Assembly: GCA_032622095.1 (NCBI GenBank)
Contig: CP136066.1
Coordinates: 168,092,664 to 168,156,663 of the forward strand
DNA length: 64,000 nt
Direction of reading: 5' to 3'
Source: Siphonodentalium dalli
Taxonomy: Eukaryota; Mollusca; Scaphopoda; Gadilida; Siphonodentaliidae
Shown here in pieces: positions 1-10,500 of this stretch; the stretch's first letter is position 1, and each line of letters starts with the position of its first letter. The notes beneath the pieces were generated by a model. It was not told the DNA's origin and did not search any database. It saw nothing but the letters and a program-made list of their open reading frames with translations. Position numbers and translations under genes: made by a program.

Positions 1-310
1 CATAAAGTGAAGTTTGCGTCTATTTTTGTGCGTTTGTAATTTGGACATATATTGGGGTATATTTATTCAGAACTTGGCTAATTTGATTGTCTTTAAATGT
101 GATTATCTCTGATTATCTCTGGAATCGGTTCATGTCGACATTGACATTCAAAATCATATAACATTAAGTGTGCGTCCTATGTAAAGCTCTTATCACACTC
201 TATAGCATGCAATGCATAACTCTAATAAAATAGTTTTTGATTTACGACTGGTTTTGATATGATGGGTCACAAATGTGAAAAATCAATGAAGTTTGTAAAA
301 CCATCATCAC
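1..310. other. AT-rich anonymous sequence with a MITE end fragment
   Basis: No gene is seen. Bases 240-275 match, in inverse orientation, the outer end (GTGACCCGCCATATATCAAA type) of the composite MITE at 30856-31305, so this is a truncated relic. GATTATCTCT is duplicated at about 102-121. Confidence 0.35.
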
Positions 311-461
311 AAGCCTTGAAATAGTGTGTCTGTCATTTGCAGAATGAGGTCCCCAGAGGGTGAATTTAGTGATGCTACCCCGCATAGCGGGCTAGCATCA
401 CCAAATTCACCCTCTGGGAACCTCATTCTGCAAATGACAGACACACTATTTTAAGGCTTGA
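311..461. mobile_element. MITE family A, short palindromic form
   Basis: A near-perfect palindrome: AAGCCTTGAAATAGTGTGTC on the left is mirrored by GACACACTATTTTAAGGCTT on the right. Both arms carry the GAGGTCCCCAGAGGGTGAAT core around a CGCATAGCG centre. It corresponds to one terminal hairpin of the longer copies at 1128-1586, 3366-3758 and 27103-27562. Confidence 0.8.
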
Positions 462-537
462 GAACATGGACCTTGTTATTATTTTTATAATAATAGATAT
501 ATTGTCAATGATGAGATCTCGCATGTTGAAACCATTC

Positions 538-980
538 TTATCCCTTTCATGATGGGAGCTTCCTGAATTTTGGCGAAAACCCTGTGGCAATGCATTCTCT
601 TATATATGTGAGTCAACCATAGGTCACCTCACATATATAAGAGAATGCATTGGACTAACAAATTATATATTATTTTTTATAATTGTTAATAAATGCAAGA
701 AAAATGAAAAAAAAATGATAAAATTGTTAAAGAATATTTTAAAGAGAAAAATGATAAGAATTTTTATAGAATGTAAAAAAATATATAAGAAATGATAAAA
801 ATTGTTAATGAATGTAAGAAAAAAAGTATAAAAATTGATTAAAAATAATAAAAATTATTGAAGAATGTATGAATAATTGTTAGGCCATTGCCTTCTCTTA
901 TACATGTATGTCGACTCGCATATATAAGAGAATGCATTAGCACAGGTCTTTAATATTGCCACAGCAAAGCTCCCGTCATG
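538..980. mobile_element. MITE family B (GCATTCTC hairpins), decayed full-size copy
   Basis: The left end reads CCCTTTCATGATGGGAGCTT and the right end AAGCTCCCGTCATG. Each side carries the hairpin arm CAATGCATTCTCTTATATAT and its complement, separated by an A-rich spacer (660-860) of degenerate AAATGATAAAATTGTTAA units. Only TTAT, not TTAA, remains on the left. The right end runs straight into a half TA-MITE. Confidence 0.65.
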
Positions 981-982
981 AC

Positions 983-1074
983 ACAAGCCATATTTCCGAC
1001 TAAATCCTGAAAAGTTACCCATAATTCTGTTGTGGTTAAGGAGTCCATTAATTAGGGCATTACTGTAGCACATA
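983..1074. mobile_element. Half copy of TA-flanked MITE family C
   Basis: Matches the right arm of the palindromes at 3099-3311 and elsewhere (AGCCATATTTCCGACTAAAT ... GGGCATTACTG, then TA). The left arm is missing, so it is truncated or was left by a recombination. Confidence 0.6.
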
Positions 1075-1127
1075 CATGTAGCACAACCATGTTCCTGGTA
1101 TACATGTACATGTATATGTTGTGCCAA

Positions 1128-1586
1128 ACAAGGCTGGAAATAGTGTGTTGGACATTTGCAGAATGAGGTCCCCAGAGTGGGAATTTAATGAACTTATCCT
1201 GCACAGTGGGCTAGCATCACTAAATTTACCGTAGGCTCTGGGGATCTAATTCTGCTTTGGCCTCAGCTTCTGGGAAGTATCCATAGTCTCAAATTTACAT
1301 TGTTTTTAGTTACTTTTCCGTTAGGTTCAGTGTGTATTATCCCCTTATTTGCAGAAGATAAATTGCATAATTGAGGTGACTAGTGGGTGAACATCACCAA
1401 CTGCAACTGTGAAACTTCAATCTGTTCCTTGGTCTCCCATAGCAGTTGTGGCATAAGCAGAATGATGTTACCAGAGGGTGAATTTGGTGATGCTAGCATG
1501 CTGTGCAGGAAAATGTTGCTAAATTCACCCTCTGTGGACCTCATTCTGAAAATGTCAGACACACTATATTCAAGCTTGGTGCCAAA
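1128..1586. mobile_element. MITE family A, full-length copy
   Basis: Two terminal hairpins (about 1128-1254 and 1440-1586), each with the AGAGGGTGAATTTRGTGATG core, flank a central segment with GGGAAGTATCCATAGTCTCA. Outer ends mirror each other (AAGGCTGGAAATAGTGTG and CACACTATATTCAAGCTT). The left hairpin is degraded. Confidence 0.7.
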
Positions 1587-1863
1587 ATCTAGTCTCACCA
1601 AAAACCTCATTTGTTCGATGGTATTGTGCAATTTCACATATATGACCCAACAAGAATAATTCATATTGGAATTTTTGTAAATTATTTTCTTGTCCCCTAT
1701 AAGGCTATATTATTATCGACACATCCTTTTAGACCTTAAATAAATTCAAAGCTTTCGAGGCGGGTTCAGACGAAATAACAAAAAAGTCTAAATCTACGGT
1801 ATTGTCAACAAATACAAAAATGAAAAAATAGATGACTTTGTTCTTATTTTCATTCGTAATTAC
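1587..1863. repeat. Fragment of a dispersed AT-rich repeat, target of the next element
   Basis: The segment ending TTCTTATTTTCATT...TACTCTCC resembles 35270-35310 (inverted) and 37262-37305. No gene is seen. Confidence 0.4.
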
Positions 1864-1872
1864 TCTCCATTG

Positions 1873-2685
1873 CAGTCTAATAAAAACCAGACCGTGTTTC
1901 ATTTCAATCAACTTACGGTCTGAAGACTTTCATGGTTAAAATTATTTCAAACGAGAGAAATCTAGCCAATACGCAGCAAGAATGCGTTGGTTGACCAATG
2001 AATAGCTTCTTGCAAATCCAATTAATATTCACTTATTCATACAAGCCACACCCGCGGCATTTGACTGCAATCTCATGAAGTTATCATATACACGACACAT
2101 TAGTGTCGCGTATCTTAACTGACCAAACGTGATATGTTCAAAATCACAACTAGCGTACGTTTATTCATAGCAAGTATACATAAGTTACATAACAGAATTG
2201 TATTTGCAAAGATATTCAAAAAAATACTATTTTCTCCTAACCTACGGATATTACGTCACGTGCCAAATATGGATAAATTTACAACTTCGTAGTAAATTCC
2301 AACGCCGTATTGTAAACAAGGAGATGACACAACATGACCGCGGTACAGCTCAATAAAATTTATATAGCGTGCTTACCGCTATATTGTCATTACATATAGC
2401 ATCTGAATTTCTAGACTTGTATTCTGCATGTACAGTAAAGCAATTAACATTGAGAGCATTTTATTGCACGGAAGAACAGTGACAACTCTTAAATGTTTAC
2501 ATGACCTCGGGCGCACGTGTGTAGATATATGTGTGTATCGTAACTATAAGCAAATGCCTTATGAATATTAATGAGTTTTTACAAAAAAGGGAATTTCCCC
2601 TTCATCTCTGAAATCAGATTCCACGCGAGTGTCGTCAGACCGTAAGTTGATTGAAATGAAACACGGTCTGGTTTTTATTAGACTG
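1873..2685. mobile_element. 813-bp non-autonomous DNA transposon, 51-bp perfect TIRs, 9-bp TSD
   Basis: Left TIR 1873-1923 starts CAGTCTAATAAAAACCAGAC. Right TIR 2635-2685 is its exact reverse complement over 51 bases. TCTCCATTG occurs immediately outside both ends (1864-1872 and 2686-2694), a 9-bp target-site duplication. Long TIRs with a 9-bp duplication fit Mutator-like (MULE) elements; this is assignment by structure, not by protein. The internal 711 bp encode no long ORF. Perfect TIRs and TSD suggest recent insertion. Confidence 0.85.
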
Positions 2686-2694
2686 TCTCCATTG

Positions 2695-3096
2695 TTATGT
2701 TAACATTACTGTTACTGTGGAATTACCGATAAGTCCAATTAGTTCATTAAGATGCAAAGTTTAATCAAATCTTGATGGTAAAGATTGGAAAAGGTCAAAG
2801 CATTGGAAAAATAATCCAAACATCATATCCAGAATAAATTATTTGAAATTACTACATGATTAACAATATTTGTTGACAAATCACTGTGACTGTGTAGTTT
2901 TCATAACAATGGTTTCAACATGCAAAAGTTTGTTAATATGAGAACTATGATTAATGAATATTATAAGAACAAAATTGATCTCTATTTCTGACTCTTATTT
3001 GTGGTGATGTTTTTACAGACTTTTATATTTTTGCACATTTACTCACTGCATGTGAGTTGGGGCCCTTTAACTGACCAAATTATGTAAAATGACTAA
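2695..3096. repeat. AT-rich sequence, partly a dispersed repeat
   Basis: The stretch around 2860-2930 (TTTGTTGACAAATCA, CATAACAATGGTTT) has an inverted relative at about 35060-35130. Otherwise nothing is recognised. Confidence 0.35.
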
Positions 3097-3098
3097 TA

Positions 3099-3311
3099 CA
3101 GTAATGCTCTAAATAATCGACTCCTTAACCACAGCATAATAGTGGGTAATTTTTCAGGATTTAGTCGGAAATATGGCTTGTTGGCATTCATCAGTAAGCT
3201 TTCAGTGAGAGCTTTCCGATGAATGACAACAAGCCATATTTCCGACTAAATTCTGAAAAATTACCCATAATTCTGCTGTGGTTAAGGAGTCGATTATTTA
3301 GAGCATTACTG
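3099..3311. mobile_element. TA-flanked palindromic MITE, family C
   Basis: The ends CAGTAATGCTCTAAATAATC and its complement meet in a long hairpin, flanked on both sides by TA. Arms contain GGTAACTTTTCAGGATTTAG. CAGT ends with a TA duplication are characteristic of Tc1/mariner-type transposition. Confidence 0.85.
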
Positions 3312-3365
3312 TACCTTACTCTTAAGAGTTTAGCAAGAATGATTGATGTCACATACTCACTTGAA

Positions 3366-3758
3366 AGGAGCCAAATCTGCAAATAGTGTGTCTGTTGTTT
3401 GTAAAATGAGGTCCCCAGAGGGTGAATTTAGTGATGCATAGCGGCCCAGGGTCGCTAAATTCACCCTCTGGGGACCTCATTCTGGGAAGTATCTATAGTC
3501 TCAAATTAACATTGTTTTTAGTTTCTTTTCCCCTTCTGTTCTGTTTCTATTTCCTCTACATGTAATTCACAGAAGATAAACATCGCCAACTTCAACGGGA
3601 AAAATTCAATCTGATCATTGGTTCCCACAGCAGAATAAGGTTACCAGAGGGTGAATTTGGAGATGCTAGCCTGCCATGTGGGATAGCATCACTAAATTCA
3701 CCCTCTGGGGACCTCATTCTGCAAATGACAGACACACTATTTGCAGGCTTGGAAATAG
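3366..3758. mobile_element. MITE family A, full-length copy
   Basis: Same double-hairpin layout as 1128-1586: left hairpin about 3366-3485, central GGGAAGTATCTATAGTCTCA, right hairpin about 3600-3758. Ends are TCTGCAAATAGTGTGTCTG and CAGACACACTATTTGCAGG. Confidence 0.78.
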
Positions 3759-3858
3759 CACATCAACCACATGCATGAACGTTCTGAACCCGCAGTGACT
3801 ATGTTCACCATATAATTAAAATATACATGTGACTTGTTAAGATATATTATTGCTATTG

Positions 3859-4085
3859 TTAACACTTTCATGACGGGAACTATGCCGGTGCAGCATTAAA
3901 GATCCCATAGGGAGCCTTGCATATATAAGACAATGCACTGGCTTACAAGGTCAAGGTAAATATTGTTCGGCCAATGCATTCTCTTATATATGCAAGGCTC
4001 CCTATGGGAGACTCGCATATGTAAGAGAATGCATGACACAGGGTTTTCGCAAAATTTTGGGAAGCTCCAGTCATGGATGGGTTAA
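3859..4085. mobile_element. TTAA-flanked MITE family B, 227 bp
   Basis: TTAA lies on both ends, with TIRs CACTTTCATGACGGGAAC and the complement of GAAGCTCCAGTCATGGATGG. Inside are hairpin arms with GCATTCTCTTATATATGCAA. It is the same length as the copy at 31652-31878. TTAA flanks and terminal CCY-type ends suggest piggyBac-like mobilisation. Confidence 0.75.
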
Positions 4086-4640
4086 GAAATATATAAGACG
4101 GTCTGAAAATTACGTAAAGGTTTCTGGGAATTTGTTTAAAATACATGTATATAACATATCAAGAGTAAATAAGAGATAGAAAATTCTCTGAAAAAAAATG
4201 TTAATTTGTTCATACTCAATGAAGCAAGCACATTTGAGGCAATTAACACTGTCCATGCCTCCATAAATCTGAAAAACATGTATTATAACTAATCAGGCTG
4301 AGAAAATGACTGACAAGGGTCTGTCATCTTCTGTGTATTATTGCATATATAATGTTTTAATTTTAGTCAGGATGTTTATATTTGTACGAATCCCCTGAAA
4401 CCTATCGTTAATCTGAGGTTGACCTATTACATAGATTTTCTTCAACATATCAATTGTGTGTAAATTGCTTTTATATCTGCACTAAATGCTGGAATTTATT
4501 GTGTCTGTGACAGCGCACTGCAGATGCTTATTAAATATTATTAATTCAATTCACAAGGTTGGGTGATGGAAATTTTAATAAGAGGCACACAGAGGTATAT
4601 TTTCCTGACAATTTATATCTATTCGGAGTATCCTCGGACA
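4086..4640. other. AT-rich intergenic sequence
   Basis: No gene, hairpin or repeat recognised. Confidence 0.3.
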
Positions 4641-5075
4641 ATCCCCTTTAAACGGACATGGCTCATTTGAACCTCCAAATTTATTTTTGCGTAATTTGGA
4701 GCGACAGATACAATAGGTCTATAAATACAAGAAATATTGATATGCCGGCTTCATATGCTCTGAAAAACACTTTCCAAATTCACAGCCATTTTTCAGCCTT
4801 TTTCAACTTTTCGCCAGAAGTCAGACAAATGCTCTTTATTGCTACCATATCAGGAATAGACTACCACAGAACGCTCTTTTCTGTTCCCTATCGTGCAACT
4901 AGATTTTTGTATTTTTCATTACTTCAATGCGCCGTTTTGGGTTACATAATACTCGTAGAAAAGTAGTTCAGATATTTATCGACCTATTTCGATACTGAGA
5001 AAAATTCAAAAGCGAATAATATTATGTGTATTTTGGAGCGCAAACCACCATGTGACTTTAATTTGAATCATAATT
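4640..5075 (+). repeat. Dispersed repeat R1 (inverted copy at 35595-36020)
   Basis: Shares many blocks in inverted orientation with 35595-36020, for example ATATGCCGGCTTCATATGCT, GGTCGATAAATAT and AAAAGCGAATAATATTA. A 102-codon frame here is not conserved in the second copy, so it is not called as a gene. Confidence 0.6.
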
Positions 5076-5400
5076 TGGATTCAAAAAACATAAATACTTT
5101 AATCTTCATTCTGGCTATTATTAATTTGTAACCCTTTCCATACTAAATACTCATTGATATAGAAAGTGTTAGCATTCTGTCTAATGACTCACTGGTTTTT
5201 ATGATTCATGGAATTCATTGTAAACGTTTACTGTAGAAATTTCGTGTAATGGAATCTGACATTTTATTACCACACTTTTAAAAGAGGTGAGCGATATTGG
5301 CTTTGCCCCCATATCTGTGCACCCCTTTTTGCATCTATATTCTGTTTATATACCTTTTGGTTTTACTGCTTCTAACTTGGGCACTTCCACACCTGGTTAG
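5076..5400. other. AT-rich intergenic sequence
   Basis: Nothing recognised. Confidence 0.3.
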
Positions 5401-5414
5401 TTGGTGCTGCTAAT

Positions 5415-5870
5415 TTGTAATGATTATGGTGGCGGGTCCTGCTGAATTGATATGATGCTGGTGGGGCAAAATGATGCTATTAAAAAAAAATTCCATAATG
5501 TTTTTGTAAAGATGCCATTTTCCCAGCCTTCGGCTAATTTGAACGAATTAACGAAAACTCAATGTGTATAAAACATTCAAAAACATATGTTTAGTATTTT
5601 TAATAATGGTACTTTTTGTTGTTTAGCAAACTGACTATAATCAAGATAGCTATTTCTGTCATTTTTGAAACACCATGATTAAATTAATTTTAAAATATAA
5701 ATGCTTATAAATCCTTCATAGAGACATTGGCTTTTTACTCAAATCGCTCAGATTTGCCCAAACACCTCGAAAATTACATCTTCAGAAAAACTTAATTGTA
5801 CATTTTCTTAGCATCACCATTTTGTCCCAACACGGCAACAGGATCATAACAAATCAATAGGAATTATCAG
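5415..5870. mobile_element. Degenerate inverted-repeat element related to 32020-33690
   Basis: The left side (AATTTGTAATGATTATGGTG) and right side (CAGGATCATAACAAAT) are loose inverted repeats. Internal blocks AAACATTCAAAAACATAT and CCAAACACCTCGAAAATTAC recur in the element at 32020-33690. Confidence 0.45.
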
Positions 5871-6104
5871 TGTCATAGCGAATGAGTGGGACCACTTAAC
5901 TGTGGTGGATTCCTCTCTCAACCTTGATATTTCTTCTCGAAATCAAATCCGATGCTCATTTATACTCTCAGATATTTTCTTTTTCTCCGCAGGTTGTTTT
6001 TAATTTTATGACACATTCCTTGAACTCACGATGGATGAATTCTGAGATATTGAATGGATTTTTATCACGAATAAAAGTGTCAAACTTCAATGTGATGTGT
6101 TATT

Positions 6105-7505
6105 TTAGTTTTTTATACGCCCTTTTAAAAAAAGGTCATATTATGTAATCAGTCTGTCCGTCCATCTGTCTGTCTGTCTGTTAACATTTATGGTTTCCGA
6201 TTGAGAACTCCAGTTTGAATTACTTGATCTGAACCAAAGTTGGTAAATTTATTTCCCAGCTAAAGATACAGGCCAAGTTCGAATATGGGTTCCGTCCAAT
6301 TATGTTTACATGAGTTACGCCCTTTTTCGACTTAGAATTTGACCGAATTCATAAAATTTCAGTATCTGACCGATAACTCCAGATTGGATTATTTTATCTG
6401 AACCAAAGCTGGTATGTGTGTTTCCCAGTAAAACTACAGGCCAAATTCGAATATAGGTTCTGTCCAATTATTTCCACATGAGTTATGGACATTTTTCGAC
6501 TTAGAATTTGACTGCATTTTGGCATTGAAATTAGGGGTGTATCAGATATTCTTTGTAAGCTCAAATTATTATTTTATTTTGTGGTAGCCATCTTGTTTTT
6601 ATACGCCCTTTTGAAAAAAAGGCCGTATTATAGTATTGGTCCGTCCGTCCGGGCGTCCAGGCGGGCGTCCGTCCGTTAACCTGTTGTCCGGATGATAACT
6701 TTAGTTAGAGTGAACCAAATTTAATAAAATTTGGTATGTGGGTTTATTAGCTGAAAAGTAAGTTCAAGTTCGAATTTGGGTTCTGCCCGCCAATTTTCAC
6801 CGGAGTTATGCCCCTTATTTGACGTTTTTTGACTTAGAAAATCCTTGAAATTTGTTGTCCGGATGATAACTTTAGTATAGTTTATCGGAATGAATCCAAA
6901 TTTGGTATATTACTTTCTCCCACCAAAACACAGGTCAAGTTCGAAATTGGGTTCTGTCCGACCATTTTTGGCAGAGTTATGCCCCTTTTTCGACTCAGAA
7001 AATTCAGTTTTTCTTATGTTTTTTGGTTTCCGGATGATAACTCAATTTTGGAATGTTTATACGCAAAACCCGTTTTTTTGTGGATTACATATATCGAAAT
7101 ACAGCTCAAGTCCGAATTTCGTTTTAATCCGATAATTTTTGCGAGAGTTATATCCCCTTTTTTTTACGTAATTTGACGTAGAAAATCCCTGAAATTTGTT
7201 GTCCGGATGATAACTTTAGTTAGAGTGAACCGATTTCAATCAAATTTGGTATGTGGGTTTATTAGGAGAAAAGACAGCTCAAGTTCGAATTTGGGTTCGT
7301 CCGCCAATTTTCACCGGAGTTATGCCCCTTATTTGACGTAATTTGACTTAGAAAATCCCTGAAATTTGTTGTCCGGATGATAACTTTACTAGAGCTTATC
7401 GGATTCAATGATAATTTGGTATATTACTTTCTCCCACCAAAACACAGATCAAGTTCAAATTTGAGTTCCGTCCGCCAATTTTTACCAGAGTTATGCCCCT
7501 TTTTA
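6105..7505 (+). repeat. Degenerate tandem 'TTATACGCCCTTTT / GTCCGGATGATAAC' repeat
   Basis: Units start with TTTTTATACGCCCTTTT and CCGTCCGTCC runs, then repeats of TTGTCCGGATGATAACTTTA (about 6680, 6850, 7195, 7368; spacing about 170) with GTTCGAATTTGGGTTC and GAGTTATGCCCCT. The same module starts again at about 19395 and, inverted, at about 37071-37136. Small open frames here are by-products. Confidence 0.75.
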
Positions 7506-10500
7506 GCTCAACTTTACTTTGTAAAGTTTGAGCTATTGCCATGGCTTGGTATCCGTCGTCCGTGTGTGCGTGTGTGTGTGCGTGATGCGTCAACAATTTC
7601 CTTTAGCACGGGCTACAGTTCGTACCTTTGGTCCGATTATTATGAAATTTGTCATGGATGTTGACATTGGCATGTAGATGGGAACGAGTCATTTTGGGGT
7701 CATTCGGAAAAAAAACATGGCCGCCAGTGGCCATCTTTGATTTCAAAATTCAATCCATTAGCACGGGCTACAGGCCGTACTGTTCGTCTTATTGTCATGA
7801 AATTTGTAATGGATGTTAATATTGACATACAGATGGGAACGAGTAATTTTGGGGTCATTTGGCCAAAAAACATGGCCGCCGGCAGCCATCTTAGATTTTA
7901 CTCTTTGCATGACTAAATCATTTGACACGGGCTACAGGTCGTACCTTTGGTCAGATCATCATAAAATTTGTCATGGATGTTAACAATGACATGTAGATGG
8001 GAACGAGTCTTTTTTGGGTCATTCGGGCAAAAAACATGGCCGCCAGCAGCCATCTTGGATTTTACTCTTTGTATGACTAAATCCTTTAGCACGGGCTACA
8101 TGTCGTACCTTTAGTCTGATAGTCATGAAATTTGTAATAGCTGTTGAAATTAGAATGTAGATGGGAACGAGTCATTTTGGGGTCATTCGGACAAAAAACA
8201 TGGCCACCAGCAGCCATCTTTGATTTCAAAATTTAATCCATTAGCACAGGCCACAGGTCGTACTGTTCGTCTGATCATCATTAAATTTGTCATGGATGTT
8301 AATATTGACATGTAGATGGGAACGAGTAATTTTGGGGTCATTCGGCCAAAAAACATGGCCGCCAGCAGCCATCTTGGATTTTACTCTTTGTATGACTAAA
8401 TCCTTTAGCACGGACTACAGGTCGTATCTTGAGTCTGATCATCATGAAATTTTGTATGGCTGTTGAAATTGTAATGTAGATGGGAACGAGTCATTTTTGG
8501 GTCATTCGGATGAAAAACATGGCGCCAGTGGCCATCTTTGATTTCAAAATTCAATCCATTAGCACGGGTTACATGTCGTACTGTTCGTCTGATCATCATG
8601 AAAATAGTCATGGATGTTAATATTGAGATGTAGATGGGAACGATTAATTTTGGGGTCATTCGGCCAAAAAACATGGTCGCCAGCAGCCATCTTGGATTTT
8701 TACTCTTTGTATGACTAAATCCTTTAGCACGGACTACAGGTCGTATCTTGAGTCTGATCATCATGAATTTTTTTATGGCTGTTGAAATTGTAATGTAGAT
8801 GGGAACGAGTCATTTTGGGGTCAATCGGATGAAAAACATGGCCGCCAGTGGCCATCTTTGATTTCAAAATTCAATCCATTAGCACGGGTTACAGGTCGTA
8901 CTGTTCGTCTGATCATCATGCAATTAGTCATGGATGTTAATATTGAGATGTAAATGGGAACGATTAATTTTGGGGTCATTCGGCCAAAAAACATGGCCGC
9001 AGCAGCCATCTTGGATTTTACTCTTTGTATGACTAAATCCTTTAGAGCGGGCTACAGGTCGTACCTTTAGTCCGATCATCATAAAATTTGTCATGTGGAT
9101 GTTAACAATGACATGTAGATGGGAACGAGTCATTTTGGGGTCATTCGGCCGAAAAAACATGGCCGCCAGCGGCCATCTTTGATTTCAAAATTCAATCCAT
9201 TAGCACAGGCTACAGGTCGTACCTTTAGTCTGATCATCATGAAATTTGTCACGGATGTTAACAATGACATTTAGATGGGAACGAGTCATTTTGAGGTCAT
9301 TCGGCCAAAAAACATGGCCGCCAGCAGCCATATTGGATTTTACTCTTTGTATGACTAGATCCTTTAGCACAGGCTACATGTCGTACATGTACCTTTAGTC
9401 TGATCATCATAAAATTTGTCATGGATGTTAACAATGACATGTATATGGTAACAAGTTATTTAGAGGTCATTCGGCCAAAAAACATGGCCGACAGCAGCCA
9501 TCTTGGATTTTACTCTTTGTATGACTAAATCATTTAGCACGGGCTATAGGTCGTACTTTTAGTCTGATCATCATAAAATTTGTCACGAATGTTAATAATG
9601 ACATGTAGATGGGAACGAGTCATTTTGGGGTCATTCGGATGAAAAACATGGCCGCCAGCGGCCATCTTTGATTTCAAAATGCAATCCATTAGCACAGGCT
9701 ACAGGTCGTACTGTTCGTCTGATCATCATAAAATTTGTCATGGATGTTCATATTGACATGTAGATGGGAACGATTAATTTTGGGATCATTCGGCCAAAAA
9801 ACATGACCACCAGAAGCCATCTTGGATTTTACTCTTTGTAAGACTAAATCATTTAGCACGGGCTACAGGTCGTACTTTTAGTCTGATCATCATAAAATTT
9901 GTCATGTATGTTAACAATGACATGTAGATGGGAACGAGTCATTTTGGGGGTCATTCGTCCGAAAAAGATGGCCGCCAGCGGCCATCTTTGATTTCAAAAT
10001 TCATTCCATTAGCACAGGCTACAGGTCGTACTGTTCGTCTGATCATCATAAAATTTGTCATGGATGTTAACAATGACATTTATATGGGAACGAGTCATTT
10101 TGGGGTCATTTGTCCAAAAAACATGGCCGCCAGCAGCCATCTTAGATTTTACTCTTTGTATGACTAAATTCTTTAGCATGGGCTACAGGTCGTACCTTTA
10201 GTCTGATCGTCATCAAATTTGTTATGGATGTTAACGATGACATGTAGATGGGATACAATCATTTTGGGGTCATTCGGCCGAAGACGTGGCCGTCAGCAGC
10301 CATCTTGGATTTTACTTTTCTCTTCATGTCTATAAACTAGTATTAGACATTCAACTTTCCACATTCCTAATCGCTCCATTGACTGTAATACATTAAATTA
10401 TTCCCTTTCCAAGTTGAGCTACAGTGTAATTGACACTTTCATTTACCAGTTTCCGCTGGGCGTATTTTGCACACCCAGCGTAGCTCTTGTTCAATTTTGA

